From assembly GCA_001600455.1 (NCBI GenBank), contig BCKC01000006.1:1922001-1986000 (forward strand): a stretch of DNA of 64,000 bases, written 5' to 3'. The stretch comes from Endocalyx cinctus. Taxonomy: Eukaryota; Ascomycota; Sordariomycetes; Amphisphaeriales; Apiosporaceae. Shown here in pieces: positions 32,475-44,591 of the stretch; the first letter of the stretch is position 1, and each line of letters begins with the position of its first letter. Under the pieces are notes generated by a model. The model was given only the letters and a program-made list of their open reading frames with translations, was not told the origin of the DNA and searched no databases. Made by a program: the position numbers and the translations under genes.

Positions 32475-34128
32475 TTATTCGGCCACTCTCGTTTTCACTC
32501 GACATGGCAAACCGCCTTGCATCGGCAGGGTGAGACTACTCTTACTAACCCGCTCGACCGCCTCATCATAAGCGGGCGCAAAGTCAAACCGGATCACCAT
32601 CGTGGAAATGACCTGAACGGCGACTTGCTCCGCCATCTTCTTACCGAGGCAGGTTCTCGGACCGCCGTTGAAGACCGGAAACTCGGAAGCACTCTTCGTC
32701 ACGATGCTTGGTTTTGCATTGTCCGGGGAGGAGGACGATAACCATCTCTCCGGGCGGAAAGAATCCGCATCTTCACCCCAGCTGATCCGGGATCGATTCA
32801 TGGCCCAGGGGCACCACAGCATAACCGAGTTCGCGGGAAGGAAGGTCCCGTCTGGGAGGGTGGTAGCTTCGATGCACTCCTTAATTTCGAACGGGACAGG
32901 CGGGTAGAGCCGTAGGGTCTCGTAGAAGACGGCCATGGTATACGGCAGGGATACCGGATTTAGGAGAACGGTCTCCTTTCCCTGCTGTTCTTCAGACTCA
33001 GCTAGAAGTTGCCGTACTTCGTCCCGAATCCTGTCAACCGCGAACTGGTTTCGCATCAGGAGGTATATGCACCAGGTCAGCGCCTGAGCAACCGTGTCCC
33101 GGCCAGCTGACAGGTAATTGAGGGCCGCTTCCGCAACTAGATCCCGGCTTTCCGGAATCGCCTCGAGGAGCGACTGTATCAGGCTACCCGATACCTCATC
33201 CAGCCACTTACCCCCGTCGGCTTCCGCCGTATTAGTAGTAAAAGTACTAGGAAATTTCGATTTTCCTTCCTTTTGATTGACCGCGCTTTCAACAATACGT
33301 GCCCCGAATATGCGAACTGTAGCAAGGGACTTCCTAAATTCGGAACCGGTGAAAATCTCAGTAATGAACCACAGCGGATTTTGGAACCGCTCGGCAGTGA
33401 CTCCGGAGGCGTCATCAAAAGCTTTCGTGAACTCATCATCGGCGCGCATCTCCATGTCGTAAGCCATCTTACCCATCAAACGGCTCGTGATCTCATGAAA
33501 CGTCATCTGCAGGTCTACCACTTCCCCCGTCTCGGCGCAGCGCACCAAATCGGCGATGCTTTGGGTCAAGAACTTGGGTAAAGCGACATCGGTGAGAACG
33601 CGCAAGTTCGCGTTTCCGAGGAAGCGCAGACCGGCTTTCCTCTGAGCCTTCCAGGCGTCTCCGTCGACGTTGATGATGCCGCGGCCGAAGAGATCCCGGG
33701 AGCGGGTCTTGACAAAATCCCCTTTCGCGAATATGACCCCTTCGTTCCGGAAGACGAACTCAAGGTTCTTCGGGTCATTGATTACAACCCCTGGGTAAAG
33801 GGTCGGCACCGAGATCTGGAAGGTCTCATAACCGAATTGCCGCTCGCACTTAACGAACCAGGAGAACAGCTTCTGACGTGCTTGTAGAAAGCGTAGACCA
33901 TTTCCAACTAAGGGAAGGGTGTCGGGAGGTTTTCTGCTAGGAGTAGGTTTTTAAGAACAAAACTTTTGACATAATAGCGATTTAGAAAGGAAATAAGCTG
34001 GGGTTTACTACATACCTCAAAGAAATCCCATTTCTTCGAATGGCAGGAGCCCGGAAAAATAGATGATAACATACAACGGTAGTGATTCCAACTACCCATA
34101 TTATTCCGATACTCTCAAAAACCGCCAT
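32475..34128 (-). CDS. cytochrome P450 monooxygenase (fatty-acid/alkane hydroxylase-like)
   Basis: Two exons (34128..34016, 33933..32475) encode 523 residues. The first exon supplies the ER anchor (GIIWVVGITTVVCYHLFF) and the second starts at the proline-rich hinge (RKPPDTLPLVGNG). The I-helix reads AGRDTVAQAL, the K-helix ETLRLYPPVP, then PERW, and the heme loop FNGGPRTCLG with the axial Cys. AGRDTVA and the overall pattern fit CYP52/CYP539-like fungal P450s that hydroxylate fatty acids or alkanes, but the substrate is not proven. The acceptor is CTAGCAG, a tandem NAGNAG; I used the downstream AG, and the upstream one would add a single residue. The gene is complete, unlike the P450 remnant at the left edge. 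Confidence 0.9.
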
Positions 34129-35169
34129 TATTAACGTTTTACTTTTGAGTACTTGTTGAAAAAGATAAAGAATATATAAGATGTTGTTCGTTGATATTTT
34201 ATCTAGTCCACACAAACCTTGACCCCTGCGATCTCCATGACACCTTTACACTTCACCACACCTATTCCGGGCAGTGGCAGTGTGATATAAATTATTAGTG
34301 TGGTAAGGATTATTTCTTGGATGACCACACTCTCTCTACTTTTTATCTCGTGGTCAAGCGATGAGCGCTGTATAGATTTGTTCAAGATCTCAACGAGAAT
34401 CACTTCTAATTCTGTTGTCATAACATATTGAAGAATAAAAGAAAATAGAGAATAAAATAAAGTTATTACACATACATAAGCAAAAATCAATGTTCCTTTC
34501 TTATTTTTGATAGATGGAACACGATGCTGCGCTGTGACGATGTTGTGTTGCAGTGGGGACAGGGCAATTGGTCGGGAGCTACGGAATAAGCTTTTAGTGT
34601 TTGAGGAGCTACAGCAAGGACCTTTGTCACAGCTCATCCCTTGAAACACTCACTACAAGGTTTTTTTTTTTTTTTTTCCTTCTTCACTATCCAGAATCGG
34701 GATTTTGAATTTCAAAAGAAAGACGCCGATGGTGATAAAACACATTTTCTTTCTTTCGTAACACAAATTTCAATGCTTATCTTTCTGATATATATTATGT
34801 GAGAGAAAGAAACGTATGGTAAAAATGCCTTAACAGATACCTGCATTGTCATCGAAAATACTCTTCATCCTCGAGTGGATCGTGAATAGTAGACTAAGTA
34901 CCGACGACGTGTCTCATGTATGACAGCTCTAACCCCGAACAGCTCGAGCTTTGTCTAGCATATTTAGTTCCCGTCTTTCTTATATCCCCTCTATTGCCTA
35001 TGTAAACTTTATATATAATTCACCTTCGTTATACCAGAGAATCAATCCAGACTCAATTAGATAATTACACCTCTCTTGTATCTTCAGCATTGACCAGACA
35101 GCACATCGATACTCCTACGCGATCACCGATTTCGTTTGTCAACAGTTTACAGATCAACCGGCACTAACC
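34129..35169. other. divergent intergenic region
   Basis: About 1 kb between P450 and methyltransferase-like genes. A 148-codon minus-strand frame (34203-34649) has one hydrophobic stretch but no family resemblance and AT-rich codons, so I do not call it. A poly-T run lies near 34,661. Confidence 0.5.
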
Positions 35170-36333
35170 ATGGCGCCCTGGATACCGCGTATGCATCTCT
35201 TCGAGATAGATGACCAACCATGGTACGTACTTACTCATTCGCGCCTTATCAATCGTCTTTTTTTTTTTTTTTTTTTTTTTTTTTTCACAAGATTCTCCAA
35301 ACTCACCAATTACGATAAAAACAGGTTTCCGCCCTTCCTCCGCGCGCACGTCCAAACGGGCTTGATGCACCTCTGGACCACCTGCCTCCCCCTCCTCCAA
35401 TCGCGCAGTCCCGCCGCCCTAGTAGCCACGACCTTAATGCGAGAGCTCGGCGCCTCCGTCTCCCGCTACACCTACATCGACTTCTGCTCCGGCGCCGGCG
35501 GACCCACGCCTTCGATCGAGCGGGCCCTGAACGGCGAGCTGTTAGTATCGAAAGCAAACGGGGTTACGCCTTCGAACGGCCAAGAGAAGGGCGAAAGGGA
35601 AGGAAACGGAAAAGAGGACGATAAAGGCGGCGTGCACTTCGTCCTCACGGACCTGCACCCCCACATTGCCAGCTGGGACGCCGCCTCGCGAGCGAGCCCT
35701 TACGTGAGCTACATCCCGGACTCGGTCGACGCCTCGGCCGCGCCCCCGTCCGGCTCCTTACTCCAACGATCGCGCTCCTCCCACCCGTCATCATCATCTT
35801 CTTCTTCTTCGCGTCATCACCGGGAATTAAAACAGGACCCGAACCCGGTATTCCGGCTCTTCAACCTCGCCTTCCACCATTTCGAGGACCCCTTGGCGCG
35901 CGCCATCCTGCGCAACACGATCGAGACGAGCTCCGGGTTCGGCATATTCGAGCTGCAGGAGCGGACCGCGTCCTCGTTCATCTCGTGCTTGCTCTTCGGC
36001 CCTTTAATCCTCCTCGTCGCCCCTTTTCTGTACTGGTGGTCGCCCGAACGCCTCTTCTTCGTCTATCTTTTCCCCGTCATCCCTTTCGTCCTCGTCTTCG
36101 ACGGCTTCGTCTCGAGCTTGCGCACCCGCACCGCCGAAGAGGTCGAGGCTTTGCTGAGGACTTGCGGCGCCGACGTGGTCGTTACTCGACCGGGGGAGAC
36201 GATCGCGGAAAATGGGAAAGGGGGGGATACGGAGGAGGCGAAGGCGCCGCGGTGGGAAATTCGTAGCGGTCGGGAGATGTTCTTCTTCCCTTCTGGGTAT
36301 CTGAGCTGGGTTATTTGTACTAAGAAGGAATAA
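35170..36333 (+). CDS. methyltransferase-like membrane protein, conserved in fungi
   Basis: Two exons (35170..35222, 35325..36333) encode 353 residues. The join gives HLFEIDDQPWFPPFLR. The motif YIDFCSGAGGPTPSIE resembles the glycine-rich SAM-binding loop of class I methyltransferases, followed by VLTDLHPH and FNLAFHHFEDP at the positions of later family motifs. Residues about 255-300 contain two hydrophobic spans (LLFGPLILLVAPFLYWW, LFFVYLFPVIPFVLVF), so the protein is likely membrane-anchored. The substrate is unknown. The intron (35223..35324) contains 28 consecutive T and is 102 nt with no stop in frame, so retention would insert 34 residues with a poly-Phe tract. Low-complexity Ser runs occur around residue 185. 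Confidence 0.75.
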   Translation: MAPWIPRMHLFEIDDQPWYVLTHSRLINRLFFFFFFFFFTRFSKLTNYDKNRFPPFLRAHVQTGLMHLWTTCLPLLQSRSPAALVATTLMRELGASVSRYTYIDFCSGAGGPTPSIERALNGELLVSKANGVTPSNGQEKGEREGNGKEDDKGGVHFVLTDLHPHIASWDAASRASPYVSYIPDSVDASAAPPSGSLLQRSRSSHPSSSSSSSSRHHRELKQDPNPVFRLFNLAFHHFEDPLARAILRNTIETSSGFGIFELQERTASSFISCLLFGPLILLVAPFLYWWSPERLFFVYLFPVIPFVLVFDGFVSSLRTRTAEEVEALLRTCGADVVVTRPGETIAENGKGGDTEEAKAPRWEIRSGREMFFFPSGYLSWVICTKKE

Positions 36334-36883
36334 TAGACAAAGCTGATTTTATCGTAAATGGAACAGTATAATTCATAGATTTCTGTATAGTAATATTAAC
36401 ACAAATAACACTAACAGGATACATGATCTTAGCAATCGCACGAGAGTGGGTCTTTTAACAGGGCTCATGTCCATTTTGGGGCAGACTCAAGAGCCTGCTA
36501 TACAATTAACAATTAATTCTCAATCCCACACACACTTTTGATCTGTATTTTCATATTTTTTACATGGGAAAAAAAGACGAGGAAGGGTGAAATAGCAAGG
36601 CATAAATCCATGAATGTGTCTATCTCATTTGCATTACTCAGAAAAATCACTATATGAAAGGCCTAAAAGGACTTGGCGGAGCGTAGGTAAGTAAGCTCTA
36701 GTTTGTATATATATGAGGATCATCCCCCAACTAGGTACTAAGAACACCTATACGTCTACTCAAACACAAAAAAAAGGTAAATAATCAAACTACCCGGAAC
36801 ACAAGCCGCGACACCAGTGATGATGAAAACGCCAATCCGATATACCAACGAATAAAGAAATGCTCCTGTCGTTATCGTCGTGA
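36334..36883. other. convergent 3' intergenic region
   Basis: Between convergent genes; no gene or notable motif seen apart from short A-runs. Confidence 0.55.
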
Positions 36884-37971
36884 TTATTTTGTTAACCAGC
36901 CCAAGTAGTCTACGACGATGAGGGTAACCATACTAAAATGCAAAAAGCAGCACACGTCAGTGAATTATTCTTTACCGAAGAAATAAGGGATGGAATGAGG
37001 GGCCTTTTAAAAACTTACGCGTGGGGTGCAATGCGCACGTAGTAAGTACCAAATCCGCGGTAGAAGCGCGTAATGCCTTCTTGACGGGTGACCTTGGCGA
37101 AGCAGTCGGCCATCGACTTGTAAGGCAGCTTTCCGTCGGGGCCCCGCTGCTGCTTCTGCAGCCTCGTCTTGACGAAGTCGAAAGGCAGACTGAGGAAGGA
37201 GGCGAAGAAGCCGGCGATAGCGCTCGCCGTGAGGGTCTGCGTCTGCGTCGACCAGGACGTGCGCGACTTGAGCTGCGCCTTAGCCTCCGAGAAGAAAGCT
37301 AACTGGCCGAGATTGAGGGCCATGGCTCGTACCACCGTCGGCGTTGCTCCCGCCCACAGCGCTGTGACGCCCTCAGATTTTACGATCGACGAGAGAGCGT
37401 CTATCACCGACTTGTAGTTTTTGCGTTCAGCCAGGGGCTTCAGTCCATCTGACTGCATGCGGATAAGTGCCAAGTCAGCTGGGTTGCCGACGAATGCGGC
37501 AATACCACCTGCCGCGAGACCTGCACTAGCTCTTTCAGCAAACCCGATCTGGGTTCCCTTATCCGCGGCACGCGCCGTCAGGGTCCCCATGAAGGTGTCA
37601 AAGAAACCTAGTCTCGCCGTGGTGTACACGGCCTGACGGAGGAGTCCAGCTGATAGACCCGTATATAAGTCCAGCACTTTTCCTTGGGCAAGAATCTCTC
37701 GAGTCACCGAGAGAGGTGTTGGTTTCGGCCCCGTGGCAACACCCTCGCCAGCAAGTTGCAATCTAACTTTGATCATATCGACCGGCTGAATAGCGGTAGT
37801 CGCAATCATTCCTGAGACGCCGCCATTGATGAATGGTAATGCGGCACGCATAAAAGGAGTGTGCAGGAAGTCGCTCTTAGCGGCCGCCACCGTCTCTGTT
37901 CCTTGCTTGCTCATATTGGCAGATTTTGTGCGTGCAGCTTCGGCAGCTTGCTTCAAAGTGTTGGAGCTCAT
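36884..37971 (-). CDS. mitochondrial 2-oxoglutarate/malate carrier (SLC25A11-like)
   Basis: Two exons (37971..37019, 36932..36884) encode 333 residues. Three carrier repeats are clear, with signatures QPVDMIKVRLQ, GNPADLALIRMQSD and SLPFDFVKTRLQKQ. NPADLALIRMQ in the second repeat is specific to oxoglutarate carriers. The final exon adds VTLIVVDYLGWL, the usual last helix. Without it the frame ends early at APHA. It should exchange cytosolic malate for matrix 2-oxoglutarate in the malate-aspartate shuttle. About 40 extra N-terminal residues compared with animal proteins are typical of fungal forms. I start at 37971, not at the upstream Met, because the conserved N-terminal segment begins there. 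Confidence 0.9.
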
Positions 37972-40900
37972 ATCTGGGGTATAGAGGAATGATGGGGAAG
38001 ATGGGAAAAATAGTAGTTGGTTCAGAGCGGACAACTAAAAGGGACGGCGCCCAACCCAAAAAAAAACAGGCCGCGGATCAGTAGTCGGTGTGATAACGAC
38101 TAGAACAACACAGGTTGGTTAGCAACATTCTCCGAGACTGAGTATATACATAGCTTTGACACAGCGAGGGAAAACGAGGGAAGTCCCGGCCTCGTGGAAA
38201 TTTAGGAGACGCGATTGGTAGACGGAGCACGGTATTCCACTCGCTTATCCTGATACATTGGTATATGACCGAGGTGACTGCGCGCCTGCGCGTAATCAGG
38301 CTGCACTAGCGGGTTGAGGCGGAGGCATATGGAGTTGAGAATATCATAGCAGTTCAATTATGTGGGACCCGGTCGGGAAAGATAGGGACTGGGCAGACTG
38401 GGGTCTCAAAGCTCCGGCATGTTGGGGTACCAGCAGAGTAGCTGTGTACTTCCACTATAGGATTTGACCCCCATAGCTCTTATAAGAGCTCTCCACATTG
38501 TTATAACCAAAAACTATTGGGTTTGTACAAGGGACCGAAAGCAATTAAGAAAAAAGTAGAAAATGAGGAATGTTTATCGAAGATACGATGCATCAAATAA
38601 GGAAGGCAAGAAAGATTTGGAGTTACTGACCTTTACGGATGATACGCTCGGCGAGAGTTTCCCTTGATGCGACTTGAAAAATCACAACCCCTTGATGCTA
38701 CAACCTTTCCTGAATTCGTGACGGCACAATGTATTATACCGACAAGAATCGAGTAGATAAAACTAATAGAAGATTTCAAAACAGAGCTTTGTTTGCTGAT
38801 CCGTCTTTGAATCTGCGGGTAATATTCCGTAGGACTCTCAACAATTAACTGCTGAATAAGAACTGTCGGAGTGAAATCGGATAGCTAGTGACGTAAGACT
38901 AGAGGTAGAAGCAAGCCAGAGGCTACGAGAGACGAATCATAAGCCGAAGAAGTCTGATAACCGTTCAGAACTAAAGAGGCTGAAATAAAAAAGAAGATAA
39001 TGAAGTACGCGATCAACTAGAGGAAGAGAATACGACGAGGAATGGATTAGAAATGCTATCAGAAGTTGACCTAGATCGGCAAAGCCAACCTTTTTTTTTT
39101 TCTTCCTCACAAGTCGGAGAGAAGAAGAACTAGTGGGAGGTGGAGGCTAGGTAACTATCCAAGATATATTCGATAGGCGCAACGGTAATCGGATTACTAG
39201 TGGCGAAGTACACTCAAGTTTTTCCGGTTTAGATCAGACAGGACGTAAAAGAAGTGAGACGGACTAATTAAGAGAGAAGAAGCGAAGAAAAGTATATTAA
39301 GTGGTGATGGAAATGATTGCTCGCGGTTTAAATGAGAAAAGAAGGAACGGGGTGGAGGTGGAGGTATTGGGGATAGATATGGATGAAAATTCGCGGCATC
39401 TCAGATGAATGGCATCTCTCTACGATCAAGCTTGGTTGGCACTGTAGCGTGATAAAGGGCTATACATATCGAACCAGTATTCGTCAATAAAGCATCAAAC
39501 GTCGCTAAACATGGCGCTGGTGGCACGCCGCCGTGCGAACTCCAACATTGGCAACGGCATTAGGTTTGGTATTCACACCACCTCCATCTCCATGTTACCG
39601 AGTGATAGGAAGCGTAGAGTAGTGGTAGTCAAAAGAAGTAGAGCATCGGGAATGCGGGGTTTAGTCAATAGGAATTGTTTTTACGTGAAGCTAAATGAAA
39701 CGTTCGAAAGGGAATCAGCTCATAGGCTGATGATCTCAAGCATTACCGGCTGGTGTGGGTGATTGATGCCGTGTATGGACGTGTATCGAGGAGAAATAGG
39801 GTGGTGCGATAGTAAACCGGTGTTATGGTACAAGTACATTTGAGAGTTCATTGATGTGTAGGCTTCGGTCTCAACAAGATAATAGCTTGCATGTGGATTG
39901 TTCAACAGATTAAATTATAGGAAAATCTCGGTATAGAGATCCACTTGGACGATACACGATAAGGCGAATTGAGGATAGATCCAGGTCCGAGAGACAGTCT
40001 TATACTGTACATTATACTCAGCTCAATCTGACTGTAGCGATAACAGTTGATATACCTGATTTCCTCGAGGTACTTGTACGGAGCGATAAACAAGGATTGA
40101 TGTCTGTATGTATGTATGCTGAAGTTGGGGTGCATGAGAAAGGGTCTTAGTATCGAAGATCTACGGATATATGTATACGTTCATGATATATACTATATCC
40201 TTTCAACCTAAGACAGGCGACCCTTACGGAGTACCGTAAGTGTATTCATATTGACGACAGACAATAGTCGAATCGGTGGCTAGTGAAATAGGTACTAGGT
40301 AAATAAATACCCCGGTACTAAGTAATTGAAGTTGCTTTCTTTCAATATTTTTTTCTTTATCGCAACTTATATATTCTCCCGTCTGAAGAAATACTGAAAC
40401 AAAATGTAATTACAAGTAAAGTATAGAGATTGCTACCATATTAAGAAGTTTGAGTAAGTACCTAAGTAAGTAGTTTGCGGGGTAAAGTTGTAGGATAGTG
40501 GAACTTTTTAATGACATAATATCCACTCCCAATCCAGAAAAGATACCTCCAGGACGTATAGCAGTATTTATATAAGAAGTTAGCCGTAGCAGCCCTAGCT
40601 TCTGTATGAATATTGTAATATGATGATAATATCATAGCATATCCCTTAGATGTTGACGTATTATTAATCTTGATACCGGTCCCTTCATGTGTTTTCTTAT
40701 ATGTAATTTTATTATTCACCGTACGGTACGGAGTATATAGAACTTCGTCAGTTCCCCCGAGAATCCCCTTACATATAGCTAGAAAAGTTAAGTGGATGGA
40801 GAAATCCACAGTAGGTATCCGTAACATGGGTCTGGACCATAATGTCGGAATTACTACATTAGGTACTTTGTTGGGTACTTACCAGGTCTCGGTACAACCT

Positions 40901-42450
40901 CATGCTGTCGTCGGCGTATCTTCCACAAAGCGTCTTATAGGCAGGGCTGAAATTCCGAGACAATACTAAGTAAAATCACCACGATATTCAGGAACCATTT
41001 TCTATACTGTATGTTCCTCCCAGCCAGCCTAACAGCCAGCCAGCCTGTCAGTTTCGGTAAACTTGGCCCGCATATCCGGATATCCGAATATCGCACTCGC
41101 TGACTCGTTCAGTTGTATTGTGTTGTGTGGTGCTATGTCGTGTTGAGCTCGGGGAGCTTGGACCACGACTCCATTTAAATAATTACTTAGTTGACAATAC
41201 CAGATCTAGAACCAGCTATTCTGTATCCATATTCAGTACGTACCTTAGATCCCTGCCGATGATCCTTCTCTTTAACTTTGACGGCTGAAGATGGGCCCAC
41301 GACAATGGGATATACAGTAATATTCCCAGCCTTTGACTTCGTTTTTAAATATTTCGTGCATAACTACCAACAAATCAAATCCTGGATATTTTTAAACACT
41401 TAATGAAACAAAAAACCAGCCCGTGTTTTAATTAACTCCACCCAAAATCTCCGGACTATTTTCTTTCCTCGTTCTCAACCCGTCAGCCCGTCACCCGAGG
41501 CCCGGATTTCGCCATATTAATCTAACTCTGCCACATTTATATATCCATACTTTATCACGGCAGTGTCTTGAAGAGCTCAAAAAAACTTTACAATGTCCGC
41601 GATAAGCGCGTCACACCGATTCATTCCTGCTGAAGAAAAAAAAAAAAAAAAAAAAACTTGGTTCGTGATTTGAGTCGGGATTCTACTTATTTGAGGTATT
41701 AACCTTCTTCTACCTTTTCACTGTGACTTTTTTTTTTTTTTTTTTAGTATGCAAGTTACAATGACTTGGACTCGAATTTGCGGTATATCTACAATATGTT
41801 CTACTGTATAAGAATTAGTTTCGGCCAGACCTACTTTCTTAGGTAACTTGACAATTGCTCCGAAATCGCTCATAGAATAAGTGATCAAATCACGTAGGCT
41901 TATTTGGCTTTTTCTGCTCCCACGCTAGACGAGCTAGGCAGTGCGTGGCGCCTTAATATAGACGGTCAAGAGAGAAATATCTCATGGTTGCTGAATCGAT
42001 GTACACACCTTGCTGAGTTATATTGGCATAAGGGAAATGAACGTGTCAAAAATCCTTGGTATTTACCCTCACCGATATATGTCTGTAGTGAATCGGCTTC
42101 TGGTCATGATGCAACTTGATAATCCCACTGCTCAACGAATGCATGTGGTTGATACGTATAGGTGTATGATAGAATTGATCACACTTAATCTTACTTACGC
42201 TTTGGCCTGCCGCCTTTGCCCCCTGACGGTCTAGGAGCCGCGGGATTTTGGTTTAGGGGTCAGACCCGAGGCGAAAGGGGAAACAAACAGTCAACAAAAA
42301 GTAGCTTTGTTTCAAACAATAATTCAAGGCTATACATACTAGATGTAAATTTGACAGTATTCCTAATTACTTAAAATTAAAATTATTATAACCTGTTATC
42401 GTACGTTATCGTAAGAATCATACATCAAATAGCCACCTAAATAAAAACAC
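37972..42450. other. 4.5-kb gene desert
   Basis: Long spacer with AT-rich, low-complexity sequence. I see no credible gene in six frames; open frames here are under 125 codons and lack motifs. It holds A and T runs near 41,640 and 41,730, a TATGTATG patch near 40,107, and a CCAGCCAGCC patch near 41,025. It could be a decayed repeat or a regulatory desert. Confidence 0.55.
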
Positions 42451-44591
42451 TCATGTCTTCGTAATCTTTCTTTTTCTTCTCTCCTTGATCCTTAGCTTGA
42501 CAGCGTGTTTAAAGTCACCATACCAACCCGGCTGTGGAGGAAACGAAGTAGGAATAGGAATGGGAGGATGAGAAAATGGGCATGGATAAACCCAGGGATT
42601 AAACGGTTCTGCAGGTGGTTCTACAGCTGGTGTATCGGGAAGTAGGGTCGGGGATGTAGTGGAAGGATCAGGTAAGGGGATGGGATTAGGATATGGAGAG
42701 GCAATCGCTGTACTGATAGTCGTGAAACTTGTAGGCTGAATATTAGGCGCAAAAGAGTCGATAAGATATGAAGTTGACGTATAAGTGCTAAATGAAGATG
42801 GAGTTGGCGTGAAAGGAGAGTTAATGGAGCTAATAGAAGTAGCATCAAATACAGCAGAAGAAGATGCAGCATCAAATATAGCGGGAGAGGTTGTACCAAA
42901 CATGGCAGCAGAAGCGGCAGCCGGAGTAGCGACTGCCGGAGTAACAGCAATCGGAGTATCAGCAATCGGAGTATCAGCAATCGGAGTATCAGCAACCGGG
43001 GTGTCAGCAGCCGGAGTGGCAGCAACCGATGTATCACCAACCGGTGTATCACCAGAAACAGGGACAGGAGGATCTGCTATACACCGACCTGGGTCGGTGA
43101 AATTATTAAATGCAACGCTTTCGGATATTGAGTAATAGGCCTCTCCCCGGAACTGACCCACGTTCGTTGCGGCTTCCGGCGCCCAAGTTTGGGTATACTG
43201 TTTATTCCCCCCTTCCAGTTAGCTCTTAATTCGATCAAAGAAGTTGATAGGGTTTCAAGCAAGAAGAATTTTAGAGTTGAAGAAAGGTCACCTACCATAT
43301 TACAGTACTGCCCCTGCGGAACACCATCTTTCACTAGCAAGAAGGTGTTGAAGAATCGACAAACCGCAGGCTCGCCGACTTGTCCTCTGCGGGTCAGGGG
43401 TGGGTGCTCCAGGTTATACTTGGTCTGCTCGGCGCAGGCCTCGGCGCAAAGCGACACGTTGAAGGGTGAGCCGGTGAATGTTTGGAATCCCATGTACGTG
43501 TCTTGACCATTGCAGTCCAGTGGGGCGTTAATTGCGGCGTGAGAGGGTTGGCTATCTAATCTGAAAAAGTCGTCGTGTACCACTTCTAGCTCGTACCCGT
43601 TTGATCCCCGCACTTCCACGTGGAAGTCGTGTTGGAACTGTCCCCAATTTGCCGCCGTTGCTTCCGTCACCGTCCCGCTCCAGAAGACGCACTTGATCAC
43701 CGTTTGGCTCGGTGGGTTCGAGCAAGCATTACTGGGAACCTGCGCTTCCCGTGGTTAGAAAAGTTTTTTTTTTGTGTTCTTTTGTTTGTGTATATTCTCT
43801 GTGAAAGTCGATTGAAGAATATGTGAGGAGAAAGTTGACCAACTTACGAGTGTAGGACTTCTTTCGAAGTAGATATTAAACGCCCCACAGCCGCTTATCT
43901 CGAGGCACATATACCCGCAAGTCATGGTATCGTACCACTTCAGCGTCGTCAAACCCAGATATCCGTACCCGCTCTTCGCGGCGCCGTAATCGGTCATTGT
44001 CTGCCTGAAGCCCGGGGGTATCGGGGCGTTCCTTGCTTCGGTAGAGAATTGCGAGTCGAACATAAAGGTTTCGGGTGTGTCGGGGGCAGCTACGTGGCCG
44101 TATCCCGGAGACATCTGCGAGCACTCTCCACCGCTGATTGTGTTCGGGCCCAAGCCCTCACCCTCAGGATCGTAAGGGTCTGGCGAACCCTGTCCGTTAT
44201 CTGCCGTGTCCGCTTTATAAAACGCCTGGGTAGACGACCCGTCGTACCCTCCGTTGTGGTCTGCGGGAGAGCCGTCCTCGCTGCCTTTTGGGGAGCCTTT
44301 GAGGGATCCCTCGCGGCCATTCCTCGTTTCTTCCGGGTCCGTTTCTCCAGTGGATTGAAGGAGTTGATTTTCGGCGAACGAAAGTAACTCAGGTAAGTAA
44401 CCTGGATGCCGCGCTATTGACGGCTGGTCGTACCCGTGATAAATGACGAACATATTTACGGCGCCAATAGGCACGACAATGGGCTCCGGCAAGGGAGGCA
44501 TATTGTCGAAGACGTCCAAAGTGATTTCCTGCGCCCGGCCCCCGACGGCCAGGTACGCACTAATGGCCAATGATACTGCCGCTGCCCTCAT
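42451..44591 (-). CDS. secreted cysteine-rich protein with PAN/apple-like segments and Thr/Pro repeat
   Basis: Three exons (44591..43848, 43739..43296, 43197..42451) encode 644 residues. It begins with a signal peptide (AAAVSLAISAYLAVGGRAQ). Two Cys-containing regions follow: one around TMTCGYMCLEISGCGAFNIY (about 225-245) and one around FNVSLCAEACAEQTKYNLEH (about 325-345) ending in CRFFNTFLLVKDGVPQGQYC. This block is common in secreted fungal proteins of unknown role, and its Cys spacing is reminiscent of PAN/apple modules that bind proteins or sugars. The C-terminal third is Thr/Pro/Ala-rich, with a five-residue repeat (DTPIA/VADTP) likely to be O-glycosylated. The end is basic (RIKERRKRK). 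Extracellular or wall location is inferred. Confidence 0.7.
42916..43050. repeat. 15-bp coding tandem repeat
   Basis: Nine 15-bp units (AGCAATCGGAGTATC and variants) lie inside the last exon of the secreted protein. Three neighbouring units (42946-42990) are identical and the outer ones diverge. On the minus strand each encodes five residues of the type DTPIA. Such repeats change copy number by slippage and could vary between strains. Confidence 0.92.

Noticed and set aside
34203..34649. 148-codon minus-strand open frame with a hydrophobic stretch
   Set aside because: AT-rich codons, no domain and no typical start context; probably chance within the divergent spacer.
22516..37971. Possible functional link of the two oxoacid carriers with the 2-oxoglutarate dioxygenase
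   Set aside because: The carriers are housekeeping genes 10 and 24 kb away from the dioxygenase; proximity is likely coincidence.
39511..39762. 83-codon plus frame in the gene desert
   Set aside because: No domain, no signal peptide and no splice continuation.
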